The notes: generated by a model not told the origin, from the sequence alone. A stretch of DNA of 64,000 bases from Nocardia transvalensis NBRC 15921 (GCF_000308875.1 NZ_BAGL01000027.1:124001-188000), one strand, 5' to 3'; counted from the first letter of the stretch, positions 45,125 through 58,766 are shown. Program-made: numbers and translations.

Positions 45125-48100
45125 TGCCAGCCTTCCAGATTGTCGTCGAGGACCCGCGCGATGAGCGGCAGCGCGTGCGGCGCCGTCATCTCGTCGTGCG
45201 TGACCTCGAGCTCGTGGGTGGTGAGGTCGCCGGTGACGTAGGGCCGCCAGCCGGAGGAGCCGAAGATGTCGGAGGTCCCGACGGTGGCGGCGAAGTACAG
45301 GACGTCGCCGTGGAACACCGGCCGCCGGTATCCGGTGCGGGTGCGCGCGGAGGCGTTGTAGGAGTGCGCCATTCGCTCCAGCGTGTCCGCGTCGACGATC
45401 GAGACGCCGCCCATCCGCTCCCGGATCAGCGCCGCGGCCTCGTCGGCGGTGGCCGTCGCCGGAACGTCGTCGATGCCGAAGACCGCGCCGAAGGCGTTGA
45501 CGAACGAGCCCGCGGTGAGCCGATCGATGCTGTCGCCGTCGATATCCGCGGTATCCGCGTCCAGCAGGGCGACCACTCCCACCCGTGCCCCCGACCGTTC
45601 GAGCCGGTCGGCGACGGCGTGCGCGATGAGGCCGCCGAACGACCAGCCGAGCAGGTGGTACGGGCCGTCGGGCTGGATGCGGCGGATCTCGCGCGCATAG
45701 CGTTCGGCGAATTCCTCGATGGACCGCATCGAGGGTTCGCCGCCGAGATCCGGCGCCTGGAGCCCGTAGATCGGGCGGCCCGGCCGCAGGAGTTCGGCGA
45801 ATCCCAGGTAGGTCCAGGCGATTCCGGAGGAGGGATGGACGCAGAACAGGGCCGGTGCGCTGCCTTCGGTGCGGATCGGCAGGACGACGTCCAGTCCGAG
45901 ACTCGACGGGGAGGCGGCCGGCGGCGCGGTGCGCGCCCGCTGCTCCGCGGCGACCTGCGCCGCCTCGGGCGAGTGCGCGAAACGCGATGCCTGGCACAGT
46001 GTTTCGTTCCACTGGTCACTCAGCGCGCCGACTTCCTTGTCGTCCAGCAGCGTGCCGGGGAATCGGATGCCGACGTGCAGCCGGTCGCCGAGGACCACGG
46101 CGTTGATATCGATCTCCGCCGTCACCGGCACCCGCGGGTCCTCGTCGGCGTCCAGCTCGCCGAGGTCGTCGGTGGGCAGCCAGCCGAGTCCCGCCAGGCC
46201 CGCCGGGATATCCGATTCGGCGTACCGGCCGAGGTAGTTGACCGCGATCCGGCCGGGCAGCCGCTCCGGAAGACGCTGTGCCGCTTCCGGATTCAGATAG
46301 CGGAGCAGACCGAATCCGATGCCCTTGTCCGGCACCTCCGCCAGCATGCGTCGCACCGTGCCGATCGCCGCGCCCATGGCCGGGCCCCCCGCGAGCGCCT
46401 CGTCGAGATCGATGCCGCTGAGATCGACCCGGACCGGATAGATGCTGGTGAACCAGCCGGCGGTGTGCGACAGGTCCGCGCCGGGCACGATCTCCTCCTG
46501 CCGGCCGTGGCCTTCCAGCCGCAGCAGGACGCTGCCCGGGTCCGTCGTCTCGCGGCGGCGCAGCACGGCCAGAGCGAGGGTGGCGAGCAGCGCGTCCTCC
46601 ACGCCGCCGCCGAACAGGCTGGGCAGGGTGGTGAGCAGATCGTCCGTAACCTGCTGAGGCAGAGTGAATTCGACAGTGCGCAGCGTGCCCGTCCGGTCGA
46701 CGGCCGGATCGAGTTCACGCTCGCCCAGCAGCGGGTCGGGCCCGTCGAGAACCGATTGCCAGTAGTCGAGTTCGGCGACCCTGCCCTCGCGGTGGGCCTC
46801 GTCGGCCAGCGCGTGCGCCCAGCGGCGCATCGAGGTGCCGGATCCGGTGAGTGCCGGTGCGGCGCCGGACGATACCTGTGCCCAGGCCGCCATGAGATCG
46901 GGTACCAGGATGCGCCAGGACACCCCGTCGACCGCCAGGTGGTGGGCGACGATGACGAGCCGCCCCGGCGTGCGGTGGCTGCCGGCGTCGCCGACCGGGT
47001 CGAGCCAGATCAGCTGCAACACGGTGCCGTTCGCGGGGTCCAGCCGGTTCATGGCGGAATCCACGGCGGTGCGGGCGAATTCGCGCACCTCCACGCTGTC
47101 GGTGGTCGCGGCGTACTCGATGTGGTGGACGAGCGCGTCGACGTCGACGGTGCCGGGTTCGGTGGTGCGCAGCGACCAGCCGCCGTCGCCGGTGCGCGAC
47201 AGCCGCGCCCGCAGCATGTCGTGCCGGTCGACCACGGCCGATACCGTCGCCACCAGGTGGTCGCGCCGGATGCCGACCGGCAGGTCGAGCACCGCGGTCT
47301 GGGCGAACCGGTCGAAGTTGCCGCCGCGCTCGATCATGTACCGGACGATCGGGGTGAGGGGCATCTCGCCGACACCGCCGCCGGGCAGTTCCTCCAGCGT
47401 CACCACAGCGCCGGCCGTGTCCGCGAGTTCGGCCAGCGCCTCGACCGTGCGGTGTTCGAAGATCTGCATCGGCGTGAGCGAGATTCCGTGCGTCCGCGCC
47501 CGCGACACCAGCTGGATGGCGAGGATGCTGTCGCCGCCGAGCGCGAAGAACGAGTCGAGGGCGCCGACCCGTTCGCGGCCCAGCAGTTCGGCCACGAGCG
47601 CCGCCAGCGTCTCCTCGGTCGGGGTGCTCGGCGCGCGATACTCGGTCGCCACATCGTCGAATACGGGCTGCGGCAGCGCTTTACGGTCCAGTTTGCCGAC
47701 CGCGGTGAGCGGAATCGCCTCGAGCGCCACGAACGCGTCCGGCACCATGTAACCGGGCAGTATCTCCGCCGCGTACGAGCGCACGGCCGCGATATCGAAT
47801 CGGGTGGGGTCCGACTCCGCCACCAGGTAGGCGGCCAGCGCCGTGGTGCCCGCCGGGGTCGGAACCCCCACTGTGACGGCAAAATCCACTCCCGGAGCGC
47901 GGGTGAGGACCGCGTCGATCTCGCCCAGTTCGATGCGGCGGCCACGGATCTTCACCTGGAAGTCCGTGCGGCCCAGGTATTCCAGTTCCGGCGCGTCCAG
48001 GGAGCCGGTCCACCGCACCAGATCGCCGGTGCGGTAGAGCCGGTCGCCGGGTTCGCCGAACGGGTGGGCGACGAAGCGGGTCGCGGTGAGGTCGGGCCGG

Positions 48101-51100
48101 GCGTGGTAGCCGCGGGCCAGTGCCGCACCGGCCAGATACAGCTCGCCGGGTACGCCGAAGGGGACCGGATGCAGGCGCTCGTCGAGCACCAGCGTGGCCG
48201 CGCCGCGGATCGGCGCGCCGATCGTGACCGGAGCGCCCTCGCGCAGCGGCTCCGAACTCGTCGCCCAGATGGTGAATTCGGTCGGGCCGTACAGGTTCAC
48301 CAGGGTGCGGCCGGGCACCCACCGCTGAACCAGCTCCGCGCTCACCGCCTCGCCGGCGACCGCGAGCACCCGCAGCCCGGTCACGGCGGCCGGATCGACC
48401 GTGGCCAGCGCGGACGGGGTGATCACCGCATGGGTGACACCCTCGGCCGTGATCAGGTCGGCGAGGGCGCTGCCGCCGAACGCCTCCGGCGGCGCGACGA
48501 CGGCCGTCCCGCCGGAGCCGAACGCCATGACCGCCTCGAACACCGAGGCGTCGAAACTCGGCGAAGCGACCTGCAAAACGCGGGCCGTGTGATCCAGTCC
48601 CAGCACCTCGCGCTGCGCCGCCGCCAGATCGGCGATCCCGCGCTGGGTGACCGAGACGCCCTTGGGCGTTCCGGTCGACCCGGAGGTGTAGATCAGCCAG
48701 GCCGGCTGCTCGGAGCGCACCGCGGCCCGCGCCGTCCGCACCGGGGCCTCCCGCCACGCCCGCGCCGTCTCCGGTTGGTCGAGCACGAGCCAGCGCGTCC
48801 CACCCGGCAGCGGCGTCCGATGAGCGGTGACGGTGAGACCGGCGACGGCCCCGGAGTCGGCGAGCATGTGCTCGATCCGATCGATCGGATGCGCCGGGTC
48901 GATCGGCAGGAACGCCGCCCCGGCCTTCGCCGCCGCCCACATCCCGGTGAGCAGGTCCGCCCCGCGGGTGAGTGCCAGGGCGACAACGCTTTCCGGCCCG
49001 GCGCCGGCGTCGGCCAGCAGCGTGGCCAATCGCTCGGCGCGAGTGTCGAGTTCCCGATAGGTGAGCGTGACTCCGCCTGCGACCACGGCCGGGCGCTCCG
49101 GATACGCGGCCGCCGCCGCCTCGAACAGTTCGGCGAGTGTGATGCCGACCGCTCCTCCCGGCCGCCGACGGGAAACCAGTGCGGCCCTTTCGGATTCGTC
49201 GAGCAGGTCGATCTCCGCGATCGTCCGCTCGGGATTCGCGGTGACCGCCAGCAGGATTCGCTCCCACCGCCGGGCGAACGCCGCCGCCGTGGCCTCGTCG
49301 AACAGATCCGTGGCGAAGGTGAGGACCGCGTCGATCCCCGCGGGACCGGACGCCGACAGGCGCTCGCGCAGGTCGAGGGTGAGATCGAACGGCGAGGAAT
49401 CGCGGTCGACCGGCTCGACCTCGACCCGCAGCCCCGGCAGTTCCAGCACCGGTTCCTCGAAGTTCTGCAGCGACAGCGACACCTGGAACAGCGGGTGGTG
49501 CGCGGTCGACCGCGCCGGATTCAGGCTCTGCACCAGCTGTTCGAACGGCACGTCGGCACGGCCGAACGCCTCCACGTCCGTCTCCCGGACCCGGGCTAGG
49601 AACCGGCGGAACTCCAGGTCCGGGTCGACCTCGGTCCGCAGCGCCAGGGTGTTGACGAACATGCCCACCAGCCCGTCGAGGGCCTGCTCCCCGCGTCCCG
49701 CGACGGCCGTGCCGATCACCACGTCATCGGTGCCGCCGAGGCGTGCCAGCAGGACCGCCAGCGCGGCGTGCACGACCATGAACAGGCTGACCCCGGATAC
49801 GGCGGCCAATTCGGCGAGCCGCCTGTGCAATTCGGGGTCGATGGCGAACGGCATGGTGGCGCTGCGCATCGACTGCACGGCCGGGCGCGGTCGATCCGAG
49901 GGCAGCTCCAGGACATCGGGTACTCCCGCCAGCGCGTCCGTCCAGTATCGAATCTGCTTGGCCGCCAGCGATTCCGGATCCGATTCCGCGCCGAGCAACT
50001 CCCGGTGCCACAGCGCGAAATCGGCGTACTGCACCGGCAGTGCGGGCAGCCGCGTCTGTGCCGCATACGCCGTCATCAGATCCGTGGCCAGTGGGGCCAT
50101 CGAGACCCCGTCGGCGCTGATGTGATGCACGACCAGCACCACGACATGGACCGGCACGGGGATCGAAGCGACCCGCAGGACGCCGATCCGCAGCGGCGGC
50201 TGCTCGGCGAGATCGAATCCGAGCGCGGCGAGCGCGGTGACCCGATCACGCAGTGCCGCACCGTCTTCGGTGTCGGCGACCGCGATATCGGGCACCGCGG
50301 AATCGGCGGAGAGCACCACCTGCCGCGGTCCCCGATCGTCGCCGGGATACACGGTGCGCAGGCTCTCGTGGCGCGCGACGACCTCCGCGACCGCATGACG
50401 CAGGGCGGCGATGTCCAGGTCTCCGGTGAGCCGCAACGCGACCGCGATGTTGTACGCGGGCGAGGCCGGATCCATCCGGTTGAGCACCCACATGCGCTGC
50501 TGCGCCGGCGACAGCGGCACCCGGTCGGGCCGGATCCGCGGCGCCAGGGCCGCCCGTTCGCCGTCGCCGGTGGCGGGGACGATCCGGGCGGACAGGCGCG
50601 CCACGGTGGGCGCGTCGAACAGGTCGCGCAGCGCGACCGTCGAACCGAGCGCCGCATTGACCCGTGCGACAACGCGGGTCGCGCTGAGCGAGTTGCCGCC
50701 CAGTTCGAAGAACGACCGGTCGACACTCACCCGCTCGCGCTCGAGCACCTCGGCGAACACCCCGGCGACCGCGCGTTCCACCGCCGTGCGCGGCGCCAGA
50801 TACCGATCGTCCAGGGCGGAGAAGTCGGGCGCGGGCAGCGCGGCGCGATCCAGCTTGCCGACCGGAGTCAGCGGAACATCCTTCAGCACAACGATATACG
50901 CGGGCACCATGTACTCCGGCAACGCGGCCGCGACCCGCGTGCGCAACCCGTCGGGATCGACCGCGCGGCCCGTGGCGGGCACGATGTAGGACACCAGCAC
51001 CGTGGTGCCGGCCGGGCCCGGAAGGCCCACGGTCACCGCGTAGTCCACGTCGGCGTCGAGCGCCAGCACCGCGTCGATCTCGCCGAGTTCGACCCGCAGT

Positions 51101-54100
51101 CCGCGGATCTTGACCTGGAAATCGCTGCGGCCCAGGTACTCCAGTTCGAGCGACCGGCCGTCGGTCTCCACCCAGCGCACCATGTCGCCGGTGCGATACA
51201 TCCGGTCGCCCGGCGCGCCGTACGGGTCCGCGACGAATCGTGCCGCGGTGAGCGTGAATCGGTTGAAGTATCCCCGCGCGAGGGCAGGCCCGGCGAGGTA
51301 CAGCTCGCCGGTGACACCCACCGGCACGGGCCGCAGCCAGGTGTCGAGCACCATGGCCGAAGCGCCGCGGATCGGGCCGCCGATGGTGATCCGCGCGCCG
51401 GGCCGCAGTTCGCCGGGCCCGGTCGCCCAGACGCTGAATTCGGTGGGGCCGTACAGGTTCACCATGCGCCGCCCGGCCGACCAGTCGGCCACCAGATCCG
51501 GCCCGACGGCCTCGCCGGCCACCGAGAGCGTGCGCAGCGCGGTGAGGCCGCGCGGGTCCATCGTCGCCAGCACCGACGGGGTGATGACGGCGTGCGTGAC
51601 CTGTTCGGTGCGCAGCAGTTCCTCGAGGGCGTCGCCGCCGTACACCTCCGGCGGCGAGACCACCAGGTGCCCGCCCATGCCGTGCGCGTTCAGCAGTTCG
51701 TGCACCGAGGCGTCGAAACTCGGCGAGGCGACCTGCAGCACGGTGGACCGCTCGTCCAGCCCGAGTTCCTCCGCCTGAGTGGCGACGAGGTTGGCGAGAC
51801 CGTGATGGCTGAGCAGGACCGCCTTGGGTTTGCCGGTGGAGCCGGAGGTGTAGATGAGGTACGCGGTCTGGTCGAGCGTGATCGGCCCGCCGCGTTCGGC
51901 ATCGGTGACGGGCGCGTCGGAGACGGTCATCACGCGGCGGATGGTGTTCAGGTCGTCGAGCAGCAGCCAGTCGATGGTGCCCGGCAGGGTTTCGCCGGTG
52001 GCGCGCACGGTGATTCCGATCGGCGCCCGCGAATCGCCGAGGATGTGCTCGATCCGCTCGATGGGGTGGTTCGGATCCAGCGGCAGGAAGGCCGCGCCGG
52101 TCTTCGCCACCGCCCAGACGGCGACGACCGATTCCACCGACCGCGTCAGCGCGAGCACGACGAAGACCTCCCGCCCCACGCCGCGGCCCAGCAGGACCCG
52201 GGCGAACCGGTTCGACCAGGCGTCCAGTTCCCGGTAGGTCATGGTCAAGGTGCCGGAACTCAGGGCGATCGCGTCCGGCGCGATGCGGGCCCCGTGGGTC
52301 AGGATGTCCGGCAGCACCCGCGCCGGCGCTGGATCCGCGCCACGCACCGGCGTCAGCGCCCGGCGCTCGTCGCGGTCGCAGTGCTGGATTCGCGCGATCC
52401 GGTGCAGCGGATCGGCGGCGATCTGCCCGAGCAGCAGCACGAACCTGTCGAGCAGACGCTGTGCCGCTGCGGCGCCGAGATGGTCGGCGAGGTATTCGAT
52501 GCTGATCCGCAGGCCGTCGCGCTGCGGGATCACCATGAGGTTCAGCGGATACGGCGTGGCGTCGGTGCCGGTGACGTCGAGGATCCGCATGCCGCCGATA
52601 TCCGGCGCCCGCGACAGCGTGTCCCGGTCGAGCGGGTACGACTCGAAGACGGTGAGCGTGTCGAACAGTTCGGGCAGCCCGACCGCCTGATGGATGGCGG
52701 CCAGCCCGACATGCTGGTGATCCAGCAGCCGCGCCTGTTCGGCCTGGACGCGCGCGAGCAGGTCGGTGACCCGTTCGGCGGGATCGAGGCGCACCCGCAC
52801 CGGCACGGTATTGATGAACAGGCCCACCATCTGCTCGATCCCGGGCAGCTGCGGCGGACGCCCGGAGACGGTGCCGCCGAACACGACATCGGTGCGCCCG
52901 GTCAGCATGGCCAGCACCAGCGCCCACGCGGCCTGCACCGCGGTATTGACCGTGGCGCCCGCGTCCCGTGCGGTGGCCTCCAGCCGGGCGAGGTCCTCGG
53001 CGGGGAAATCCACGGCGACGGTGCCGGATTCGGCCGACGCGATGCCCGCCAGGGTCGGCACCGCCCGGGTGGGGGTGTCGATACCGGACAGCGAGTCGGT
53101 CCAGGCCGCGAGGGACGCGGCATCGTCCTGCTCGGCGAGCCAGCCCAGGAATTCCCGGTAGGAGGGCGGCGCGGTCCGGTCGGGCGTTCCGCCGGTGACC
53201 AGGGCGACGTAGCCGGCGAGCAGTTCCTGGATCAGCAACGGCGTCGACCAGCCGTCCAGCACCAGGTGATGATTGGTGATGAGCAGCGTGTAGGACTCCG
53301 CCGCCGTCCGCACGAGCGCGAACCGCACCAGCGGCGCGCGCCCGAGATCGAACCGGGTGCGGGCGTCGACGGCGATCACTCGCTCCAGCTCCCGCGCGCT
53401 GTCGCCGGTCGTCGCGAGATCGAGGTACTGCCAGGCGATTTCGGCGGATTCGGAGACGAGCTGGTATGGCCCGTCGGCGGTTTCGGTGAAGGCCACCCGC
53501 AGGTTGTCGTGCCGGTCCACCACCGACTGGGCGGCCTGCCGCAGCCGCGCCGCGTCGACTCGTCCCGCCAGGCTCAGGCGGGTCTGCACGGTGTAGTCGT
53601 CCGCGGTGTCGGTGTCGTAGCGGGCATGGAACAGCAGGCCCTGCTGCAACGGCGACAGCGGCCACACATCGGACAGCGCCGGATGGTCGCGCTCCCAGTC
53701 GTCGATCCGCGCCTGCGACACCTCGACCAGGCCGAAGTCGGAGGGCGTATGCCCGCCCGCCGCCACGGATCCGGCATGTGCGACAAGCGATTTCAGCGCG
53801 GTGTTCCACAGTTCCGTGAGTTCGCGCACGTCGTTCCCGCCGAGGACGCCGGTGGCGTAAGCCCACGTCACCTCGAGTCCGTCGGCCCCCATCAGGGCAT
53901 TGATATCGAGTACGGCCGCCAAGGGCGCGCGGTCGTCCCGGGTGGCGGCGAAGCGGCGGGGGAGCCAGGGGCCGCCGTCGGAGTCGGTCGCCGCTCGCCC
54001 GAGATAGTTGAAGCTGATCTGCGGTCTCGGATCGGCCGAAAGGGATTCGGCGGTACCAGGATCGAGGTATCGCAGCATCCCGTAGCCGACGCCCCGATCC

Positions 54101-57100
54101 GGAATCCGCCGCAACTGCTCCTTGACCGTCTTGATCGCCACACCCGCGGCCGCGCCGCCGTCGAAGGCATCGTCGAGATCGATCCCCGACAGGTCCAGGC
54201 CCACCGGATACGCGGCGGTGAACCAGCCCACGGTCCGGGCGACATCGGCTCCGGGCAGGATCGCCTCCTCGCGGCCGTGGCCCTCCAGCGTGAGCAAGGT
54301 CGTGTGCCGCCCGCGCCAGCGGCCGACGGCCAGGGCGAGTGCGGTGAGCAGGACATCGTCCGTGCCGCAATGGAATCGCGACGGCACGGCCGTCAGCACG
54401 CCCTCCGCGACCTCGGCGTCGACGGTGGTCCGCAGCTGCGCCTCGGTGGCCACGACATCCAGGGCCGGATCGAATCCCCGCACTCCCAGCGCGGGATCCG
54501 CGGTGGCCGAAATCTCCTGCCAGAGCGGCAGTTCCGGCTCCCGGTCCGAAGCCTGCTCGGCCTGGCCGTGCGCCCACCGCCGGAACGAGGTGCCGACGGG
54601 TTCGAGGTCGCCTCCGGAGTACGCGACGGCGAAGTCCGGCAGCAGGATTCGCCACGAGACTCCGTCGACCGCCAGGTGGTGCACAACCATCCACAGCAGG
54701 GGCTCGGCGTCCGGCGAGTCGATCACCACGAACCGGGCGACCACACCGGCGGCCGGATCGAGCTGATCGGCGGCGCGCTGAAGTTCGCGCTCGACCTCCT
54801 CGGGCCCGCCGGACACCACATCGACGAGGGCCGCGGCATCGATCGAACCCCGCTCGCCCACAACCCAATTCCAGTCGTCCCCGGCACGCCGCAGCGAACC
54901 GCGCAGCATGTCGTGGTGGTCGACCAGCGTCCGCACCGCGGACACGAGCCGGGCGCGGTCCCAGTCCCCGGGCAGCCCGATCAGCGCCGCCTGGGCGAAA
55001 CGCCCCCACGCGCCGTCCTCGACCATCGCGTGCGCGATCGGCGTGAGCGGAACGGCCCCGACGCCGCCACCCGGCAGTTCGGCCACGGTGGTGGCGGCCT
55101 CGGTAGCGACGGCGGCGAGCCCGGCGACGGTCCGGCGCTCGAACACCTCCCGCGCCGTGAAGTTCAGCCCGGCCGCCTTCGCCCGCGACACCAGTTGGAT
55201 GGCGATGATGCTGTCACCGCCCAGGGCGAAGAAGTCGTCGTCGGCCCCCACCGACTCCACGCCGAGCACATCGGTGAACACCGCCGCCACCGTCCGCTCG
55301 CGCGGCGTCTCCGGCGCGCGCCCGGTGCTCGACGCGGTGGCGAAGACCGGTGCGGGGAGCGCCCGCCGGTCCACCTTGCCGACCGGCGTGAGCGGGACGT
55401 GATCGAGCACCATCACGGCGGACGGCACCATGTACGCCGGAAGCCTCTCGCCCGCGGCGACTTTCAGGGCCTCCGGATCCAGGGTGGTCCCGGACGCGGG
55501 CAGGACATACGACACCAGCGCCGTAGCGCCCGAATCGGTTTCGGCCCCGAGGGTGAGCGCGAAGTCCACGCCGGGCAGCCCGTGCAGCACGGCGTCGATC
55601 TCACCGAGTTCGACGCGGAACCCGCGCACCTTCACCTGCGCGTCGCCGCGTCCGGCGTACTCCAGGCCCCAGCCGTCGCCGCCGCGACGCCAGCGCACCA
55701 GATCGCCGGTGCGATACATGCGCCGCCCGGACGCGTGCGGATCGGCCACGAAGCACGCGGCGGTGAGCCCGGTGCGCCCGTGGTACCCGCGGGCGAGGCA
55801 GTCGCCGCTCAGATACAGCTCGCCCGTGACACCGGGCGGGACGGGCCGCAGCCACGGATCGAGGACCAGCGCCGCCACCCCGCGCACCGGACCGCCGATC
55901 GTGACCGGATCCTCCGGTGCCAGCGGCGGGCTCAGCGTGACGGTCACCGTCGTCTCGGTCGGCCCGTACCCGTTGAGGACGGTGCGGCCGGACCACGCCG
56001 CCACCAGATCCGGCGGGCACGCGTCACCGCCCACTACGACCGTGCGCAGCGCGGGCAGTGTCGCCGGATCCAGCGAATCCACCACCGCCGGAGTGACATT
56101 CAGATGCGTGACGCCGTGATCCCGCAGCACCCGCGCCATCTCCTCGCCCGCGTACGCCTCGGGCGGCACCACCGCGACCGTCGCGCCGGCCGCGAACGCC
56201 ACCAGCAGTTCCTCCACCGAGATGTCGAAACTCGGCGAGACGGCGTGCGCCACCACGGAATCGGTGTCCACGCCGAAGCCGGGACCGGAACTCGCCACCA
56301 GATTCGCCAGTCCCCGATGCGATACCAGCACACCCTTGGGCAGGCCGGTCGAGCCGGATGTGTAGATGGCATAGGCGGTCTGGTCCGGATGGATGTTCGC
56401 CAGGCGGTCCGCATCGGTGATCGGCGCGGCGTCGTAACCGGCGGCGCGACCGTTCTCGCCGTCCAGCACGAGCCAGCCGATCCGGTCCGGCAGCGAACCC
56501 CGCGCGGCGGCCACGGTCACGCCGGTGACCACGCCGCTGTCGGCGATCATGTACTCGATCCGGTCGGCCGGATACGTCGGATCGATCGGCACGAAGGCCG
56601 CACCCGTCTTGGCGACCGCCCACATCGCCACCACGGATTCCACCGACCGCGGAATCGATACGGCCACCGGATGTTCGGGCCCCGCACCGGCGGCGACGAG
56701 GAGCCGTGCCAGCCGGTTGGTCCGCTCGTCGAGTTCGCGATAGGTGAGGCGGGTGTCGCCGGCGCGCACGGCGATCGCGCCGGGCCGCAGTCCCGCGCCG
56801 TCCGCCAGAATGCCGGGCAGCGTCCGCACCGGCGTGCCCACCGGGCCCCGGGCCGGCGCCAGATCGGCTCGCTCGGCGTCCGACGTCGCGGGGATCGCGG
56901 CCACGGGCGTGTCCGGGCCCGCGGTGAGGAACCGGGACAGGTAGGCCAGGAAGCGCTCGTGCTGCGTGGCCAGCTCGGGCTCGCCGTAGAGATTCGGGTT
57001 TGCCTGGAAGTCGATATGCGTGCTCTCGCCGCCCACGCCCGGATAGACGTTGACGAACAGGTCGTCGATCAGCCCGGAGGTGAGCACGTGCAGCCGCCCG

Positions 57101-58221
57101 GTGACCGAGCCGAGCGCGATCCGGCTGTCCATCATCATCAGATTCACCGTCGGCCCGAACGAGGTGACCTCGTCCATCGCCCAGCCCAGATCGCGGACGA
57201 TGTCCTCCTGCCGGTAACGCTGGCGCCGCAGCGCCCCGGTCAGCTCGCCCTGGGTGGCGCGGATCAGATCGCCGACCGTCTGCGCGGGATCCAGCCGCAG
57301 CCGCAGCGGAACGACATTGGCGACCATCCCGCCGGACCGCCGCAGCGTCGCGGTCGTGCGACCCGAGACCGGCAGGCCCAGCACCACATCGCCCGCACCG
57401 GTCATCGCGCCGAGATACGCGCCGAAGGCCGCCACGATGATCGGCGCCGCGCTCGACTGCTGCCGCTCCGCGACGGCGTCGAGCAAACCGGCCGTGGCGG
57501 TGGGCAGTGCGCCCGAGACCAGATTCGGCTGGGCGTCGACCGCGGCCTCCCGCCCGGCCAGCGTGACCGGGCGCGCCATCCCCGCCAGGTGCGTGCGCCA
57601 GTACTCGCGGTCGCTGTGCAGGCGGCTCGAATCACGGTATGCCACATCGTCTTCCACGATCCGGCGCAAGCTCTCGGCCCGCGGGGGCGGGACGTCCTCG
57701 CCGCGCAGGGTGTGGTCGTAGATCTCGGCGGTGCGCTGCATCATCGTCAGCGCGCCCACGCCGTCCAGCACGATGTGATGGATCCGGGAGTACCAGAACC
57801 AGCGGTCGTCGCCGACGCGCAGCATGGCCACCTCGACCAGCCGGTCGGTCACGAGATCCAGCGGCGCCGAGTACTCGGCGCGCATCCACGCGTGCGCGGC
57901 CGCCTCGGGATCGGCCTCGCCGCGCAGGTCGACGGTGTCGATGCGGTCGTCGAGAGCGGTGTCCACCACCTGATACGGCAGGCCGTCGGCCTCGAGCAGC
58001 CGCAGGTAGCCGGTGCCGAATTCGCGACCGGCCTGCCGCGCCGCGGCGGACAGCAGCGCGACGTCCACCGCGCCCTGGAATTCGACGTACTGCGCGATGG
58101 AGATCGGGGTGGCGCCGGCGAAGTGCTGGGCGAACCAGATGCCGCGCTGGGCCGCGGACAGCGGGAAGGCGTCGGCATGCGGGCGTGCGTCGGCGGGCGC
58201 CGTCACGGGGCGCTGAGACAT
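45121..58221 (-). CDS. three-module non-ribosomal peptide synthetase, C-A-T-E / C-A-T / C-A-T-E / TE
   Basis: Protein of 4366 residues. Approximate order: C1 15-455 (HHIVLDG at 148-154), A1 475-960, T1 (GGDSI, Ser near 1003), E1 1040-1480 (HHLAVDG, FNYLGR); C2 1505-1940 (HHLVLDGW), A2 1960-2470, T2 (GGNSL, near 2510); C3 2550-2990 (HHISADG), A3 3005-3520, T3 (GGDSI, near 3563), E2 3600-4075; TE 4110-4366 (GWSFGG, Ser near 4194). A full N-terminal C domain suggests an acyl or aryl starter. Eight-to-ten-residue codes read by hand: A1 D-I-E-N-V-G-G-V-T-K (amine-bearing side chain plausible, as in hydroxyornithine codes; weak), A2 D-A-H-V-S-A-L-V-W-K, A3 D-A-F-V-A-A-L-I-W-K; A2 and A3 have no match I know. 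Epimerases predict D residues at positions 1 and 3. An E domain right before TE is unusual. ATG at 58221; no strong ribosome binding site, but the stop of the upstream fragment gene is 25 bp away. It is followed by the ABC exporter (overlapping stop/start). Confidence 0.95.
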   Translation of the reverse strand: MSQRPVTAPADARPHADAFPLSAAQRGIWFAQHFAGATPISIAQYVEFQGAVDVALLSAAARQAGREFGTGYLRLLEADGLPYQVVDTALDDRIDTVDLRGEADPEAAAHAWMRAEYSAPLDLVTDRLVEVAMLRVGDDRWFWYSRIHHIVLDGVGALTMMQRTAEIYDHTLRGEDVPPPRAESLRRIVEDDVAYRDSSRLHSDREYWRTHLAGMARPVTLAGREAAVDAQPNLVSGALPTATAGLLDAVAERQQSSAAPIIVAAFGAYLGAMTGAGDVVLGLPVSGRTTATLRRSGGMVANVVPLRLRLDPAQTVGDLIRATQGELTGALRRQRYRQEDIVRDLGWAMDEVTSFGPTVNLMMMDSRIALGSVTGRLHVLTSGLIDDLFVNVYPGVGGESTHIDFQANPNLYGEPELATQHERFLAYLSRFLTAGPDTPVAAIPATSDAERADLAPARGPVGTPVRTLPGILADGAGLRPGAIAVRAGDTRLTYRELDERTNRLARLLVAAGAGPEHPVAVSIPRSVESVVAMWAVAKTGAAFVPIDPTYPADRIEYMIADSGVVTGVTVAAARGSLPDRIGWLVLDGENGRAAGYDAAPITDADRLANIHPDQTAYAIYTSGSTGLPKGVLVSHRGLANLVASSGPGFGVDTDSVVAHAVSPSFDISVEELLVAFAAGATVAVVPPEAYAGEEMARVLRDHGVTHLNVTPAVVDSLDPATLPALRTVVVGGDACPPDLVAAWSGRTVLNGYGPTETTVTVTLSPPLAPEDPVTIGGPVRGVAALVLDPWLRPVPPGVTGELYLSGDCLARGYHGRTGLTAACFVADPHASGRRMYRTGDLVRWRRGGDGWGLEYAGRGDAQVKVRGFRVELGEIDAVLHGLPGVDFALTLGAETDSGATALVSYVLPASGTTLDPEALKVAAGERLPAYMVPSAVMVLDHVPLTPVGKVDRRALPAPVFATASSTGRAPETPRERTVAAVFTDVLGVESVGADDDFFALGGDSIIAIQLVSRAKAAGLNFTAREVFERRTVAGLAAVATEAATTVAELPGGGVGAVPLTPIAHAMVEDGAWGRFAQAALIGLPGDWDRARLVSAVRTLVDHHDMLRGSLRRAGDDWNWVVGERGSIDAAALVDVVSGGPEEVERELQRAADQLDPAAGVVARFVVIDSPDAEPLLWMVVHHLAVDGVSWRILLPDFAVAYSGGDLEPVGTSFRRWAHGQAEQASDREPELPLWQEISATADPALGVRGFDPALDVVATEAQLRTTVDAEVAEGVLTAVPSRFHCGTDDVLLTALALAVGRWRGRHTTLLTLEGHGREEAILPGADVARTVGWFTAAYPVGLDLSGIDLDDAFDGGAAAGVAIKTVKEQLRRIPDRGVGYGMLRYLDPGTAESLSADPRPQISFNYLGRAATDSDGGPWLPRRFAATRDDRAPLAAVLDINALMGADGLEVTWAYATGVLGGNDVRELTELWNTALKSLVAHAGSVAAGGHTPSDFGLVEVSQARIDDWERDHPALSDVWPLSPLQQGLLFHARYDTDTADDYTVQTRLSLAGRVDAARLRQAAQSVVDRHDNLRVAFTETADGPYQLVSESAEIAWQYLDLATTGDSARELERVIAVDARTRFDLGRAPLVRFALVRTAAESYTLLITNHHLVLDGWSTPLLIQELLAGYVALVTGGTPDRTAPPSYREFLGWLAEQDDAASLAAWTDSLSGIDTPTRAVPTLAGIASAESGTVAVDFPAEDLARLEATARDAGATVNTAVQAAWALVLAMLTGRTDVVFGGTVSGRPPQLPGIEQMVGLFINTVPVRVRLDPAERVTDLLARVQAEQARLLDHQHVGLAAIHQAVGLPELFDTLTVFESYPLDRDTLSRAPDIGGMRILDVTGTDATPYPLNLMVIPQRDGLRISIEYLADHLGAAAAQRLLDRFVLLLGQIAADPLHRIARIQHCDRDERRALTPVRGADPAPARVLPDILTHGARIAPDAIALSSGTLTMTYRELDAWSNRFARVLLGRGVGREVFVVLALTRSVESVVAVWAVAKTGAAFLPLDPNHPIERIEHILGDSRAPIGITVRATGETLPGTIDWLLLDDLNTIRRVMTVSDAPVTDAERGGPITLDQTAYLIYTSGSTGKPKAVLLSHHGLANLVATQAEELGLDERSTVLQVASPSFDASVHELLNAHGMGGHLVVSPPEVYGGDALEELLRTEQVTHAVITPSVLATMDPRGLTALRTLSVAGEAVGPDLVADWSAGRRMVNLYGPTEFSVWATGPGELRPGARITIGGPIRGASAMVLDTWLRPVPVGVTGELYLAGPALARGYFNRFTLTAARFVADPYGAPGDRMYRTGDMVRWVETDGRSLELEYLGRSDFQVKIRGLRVELGEIDAVLALDADVDYAVTVGLPGPAGTTVLVSYIVPATGRAVDPDGLRTRVAAALPEYMVPAYIVVLKDVPLTPVGKLDRAALPAPDFSALDDRYLAPRTAVERAVAGVFAEVLERERVSVDRSFFELGGNSLSATRVVARVNAALGSTVALRDLFDAPTVARLSARIVPATGDGERAALAPRIRPDRVPLSPAQQRMWVLNRMDPASPAYNIAVALRLTGDLDIAALRHAVAEVVARHESLRTVYPGDDRGPRQVVLSADSAVPDIAVADTEDGAALRDRVTALAALGFDLAEQPPLRIGVLRVASIPVPVHVVVLVVHHISADGVSMAPLATDLMTAYAAQTRLPALPVQYADFALWHRELLGAESDPESLAAKQIRYWTDALAGVPDVLELPSDRPRPAVQSMRSATMPFAIDPELHRRLAELAAVSGVSLFMVVHAALAVLLARLGGTDDVVIGTAVAGRGEQALDGLVGMFVNTLALRTEVDPDLEFRRFLARVRETDVEAFGRADVPFEQLVQSLNPARSTAHHPLFQVSLSLQNFEEPVLELPGLRVEVEPVDRDSSPFDLTLDLRERLSASGPAGIDAVLTFATDLFDEATAAAFARRWERILLAVTANPERTIAEIDLLDESERAALVSRRRPGGAVGITLAELFEAAAAAYPERPAVVAGGVTLTYRELDTRAERLATLLADAGAGPESVVALALTRGADLLTGMWAAAKAGAAFLPIDPAHPIDRIEHMLADSGAVAGLTVTAHRTPLPGGTRWLVLDQPETARAWREAPVRTARAAVRSEQPAWLIYTSGSTGTPKGVSVTQRGIADLAAAQREVLGLDHTARVLQVASPSFDASVFEAVMAFGSGGTAVVAPPEAFGGSALADLITAEGVTHAVITPSALATVDPAAVTGLRVLAVAGEAVSAELVQRWVPGRTLVNLYGPTEFTIWATSSEPLREGAPVTIGAPIRGAATLVLDERLHPVPFGVPGELYLAGAALARGYHARPDLTATRFVAHPFGEPGDRLYRTGDLVRWTGSLDAPELEYLGRTDFQVKIRGRRIELGEIDAVLTRAPGVDFAVTVGVPTPAGTTALAAYLVAESDPTRFDIAAVRSYAAEILPGYMVPDAFVALEAIPLTAVGKLDRKALPQPVFDDVATEYRAPSTPTEETLAALVAELLGRERVGALDSFFALGGDSILAIQLVSRARTHGISLTPMQIFEHRTVEALAELADTAGAVVTLEELPGGGVGEMPLTPIVRYMIERGGNFDRFAQTAVLDLPVGIRRDHLVATVSAVVDRHDMLRARLSRTGDGGWSLRTTEPGTVDVDALVHHIEYAATTDSVEVREFARTAVDSAMNRLDPANGTVLQLIWLDPVGDAGSHRTPGRLVIVAHHLAVDGVSWRILVPDLMAAWAQVSSGAAPALTGSGTSMRRWAHALADEAHREGRVAELDYWQSVLDGPDPLLGERELDPAVDRTGTLRTVEFTLPQQVTDDLLTTLPSLFGGGVEDALLATLALAVLRRRETTDPGSVLLRLEGHGRQEEIVPGADLSHTAGWFTSIYPVRVDLSGIDLDEALAGGPAMGAAIGTVRRMLAEVPDKGIGFGLLRYLNPEAAQRLPERLPGRIAVNYLGRYAESDIPAGLAGLGWLPTDDLGELDADEDPRVPVTAEIDINAVVLGDRLHVGIRFPGTLLDDKEVGALSDQWNETLCQASRFAHSPEAAQVAAEQRARTAPPAASPSSLGLDVVLPIRTEGSAPALFCVHPSSGIAWTYLGFAELLRPGRPIYGLQAPDLGGEPSMRSIEEFAERYAREIRRIQPDGPYHLLGWSFGGLIAHAVADRLERSGARVGVVALLDADTADIDGDSIDRLTAGSFVNAFGAVFGIDDVPATATADEAAALIRERMGGVSIVDADTLERMAHSYNASARTRTGYRRPVFHGDVLYFAATVGTSDIFGSSGWRPYVTGDLTTHELEVTHDEMTAPHALPLIARVLDDNLEGWQ

Positions 58222-58246
58222 AGAGGAGTCCTGGTCTGTTCGAGTG

Positions 58247-58633
58247 TCAAGCGGCCTGGTCGACGGGTGCGCGCAGCGGCGCGTCCGATCCGGTGAGGTA
58301 CTCCAGCAGCGTCGACCGGTCGTCGAGCACCACCCAGCGGACCGCGTCGTCGAGACCGTGTAGCAGTTCCTCGGTGGTGACGCCGAGATCGGCTGCCGGA
58401 GAGTGGTTTTCGCCCCGCACCGGGACCGCTGTGGCACCGGCCTTGGCGATGGCCGCGCGGGTGACGGCCGCCTCCATCGGCGCCGTGACCGCGATGGCGA
58501 TCCGGCTGCCGCGCCGCGCACCGCGCCGGACCAGGATCCGCGCCAACCGATTCGACCAGCGATCCAGATCGGCCCAGGTGAGCTCGCAGTCGTCGGCCGT
58601 GACGGCGACGGTGGTCGTTTCGAACTGCCGCAT
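58247..58633 (-). CDS. stand-alone N-terminal fragment of an adenylation domain (128 aa)
   Basis: The sequence [20 protein letters not shown] then [19 protein letters not shown] text matches the first 90 residues of an NRPS A domain (A1/A2 motifs), then continues with about 40 residues of unlike sequence and ends. The core A3-A10 motifs are missing, so it cannot activate an amino acid. It has its own ATG with GAGGGG 9 bases upstream and sits 25 bp before the NRPS in the same direction. Either a decayed module or a small partner protein; both are inference. Confidence 0.7.
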   Translation of the reverse strand: MRQFETTTVAVTADDCELTWADLDRWSNRLARILVRRGARRGSRIAIAVTAPMEAAVTRAAIAKAGATAVPVRGENHSPAADLGVTTEELLHGLDDAVRWVVLDDRSTLLEYLTGSDAPLRAPVDQAA

Positions 58634-58737
58634 GATGTCCGTCCCCTCGATGTCGTGTTCATCGTTTCTGTTGATGAATTCACTGTCCCCGCTACGGATT
58701 CGGCGCGACAGCGACCTCAGTGCTAAGGGAGGACCAA

Positions 58738-58766
58738 CCAAGGGGTAGGTATTTTCCACCCCTAGG
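58738..58766. promoter_or_regulatory. dyad in the NRPS divergent promoter region
   Basis: Arms CCAAGGGGT (58738-58746) and ACCCCTAGG (58758-58766) with an 11-base A+T-rich spacer, in the 299-bp gap between the NRPS unit and the 58933 gene. The gap otherwise shows no gene. The likely target of a regulator of the biosynthetic unit. I could not tie it to a known box. Confidence 0.5.

Noticed and set aside
45175..58296. Very long open frames on the plus strand opposite the NRPS (4.4 and 8.5 kb)
   Set aside because: They are shadows caused by high G+C codon bias; the translations are Arg/Gly/Asp/His-rich with no domains, while the minus strand has clear NRPS motifs throughout.
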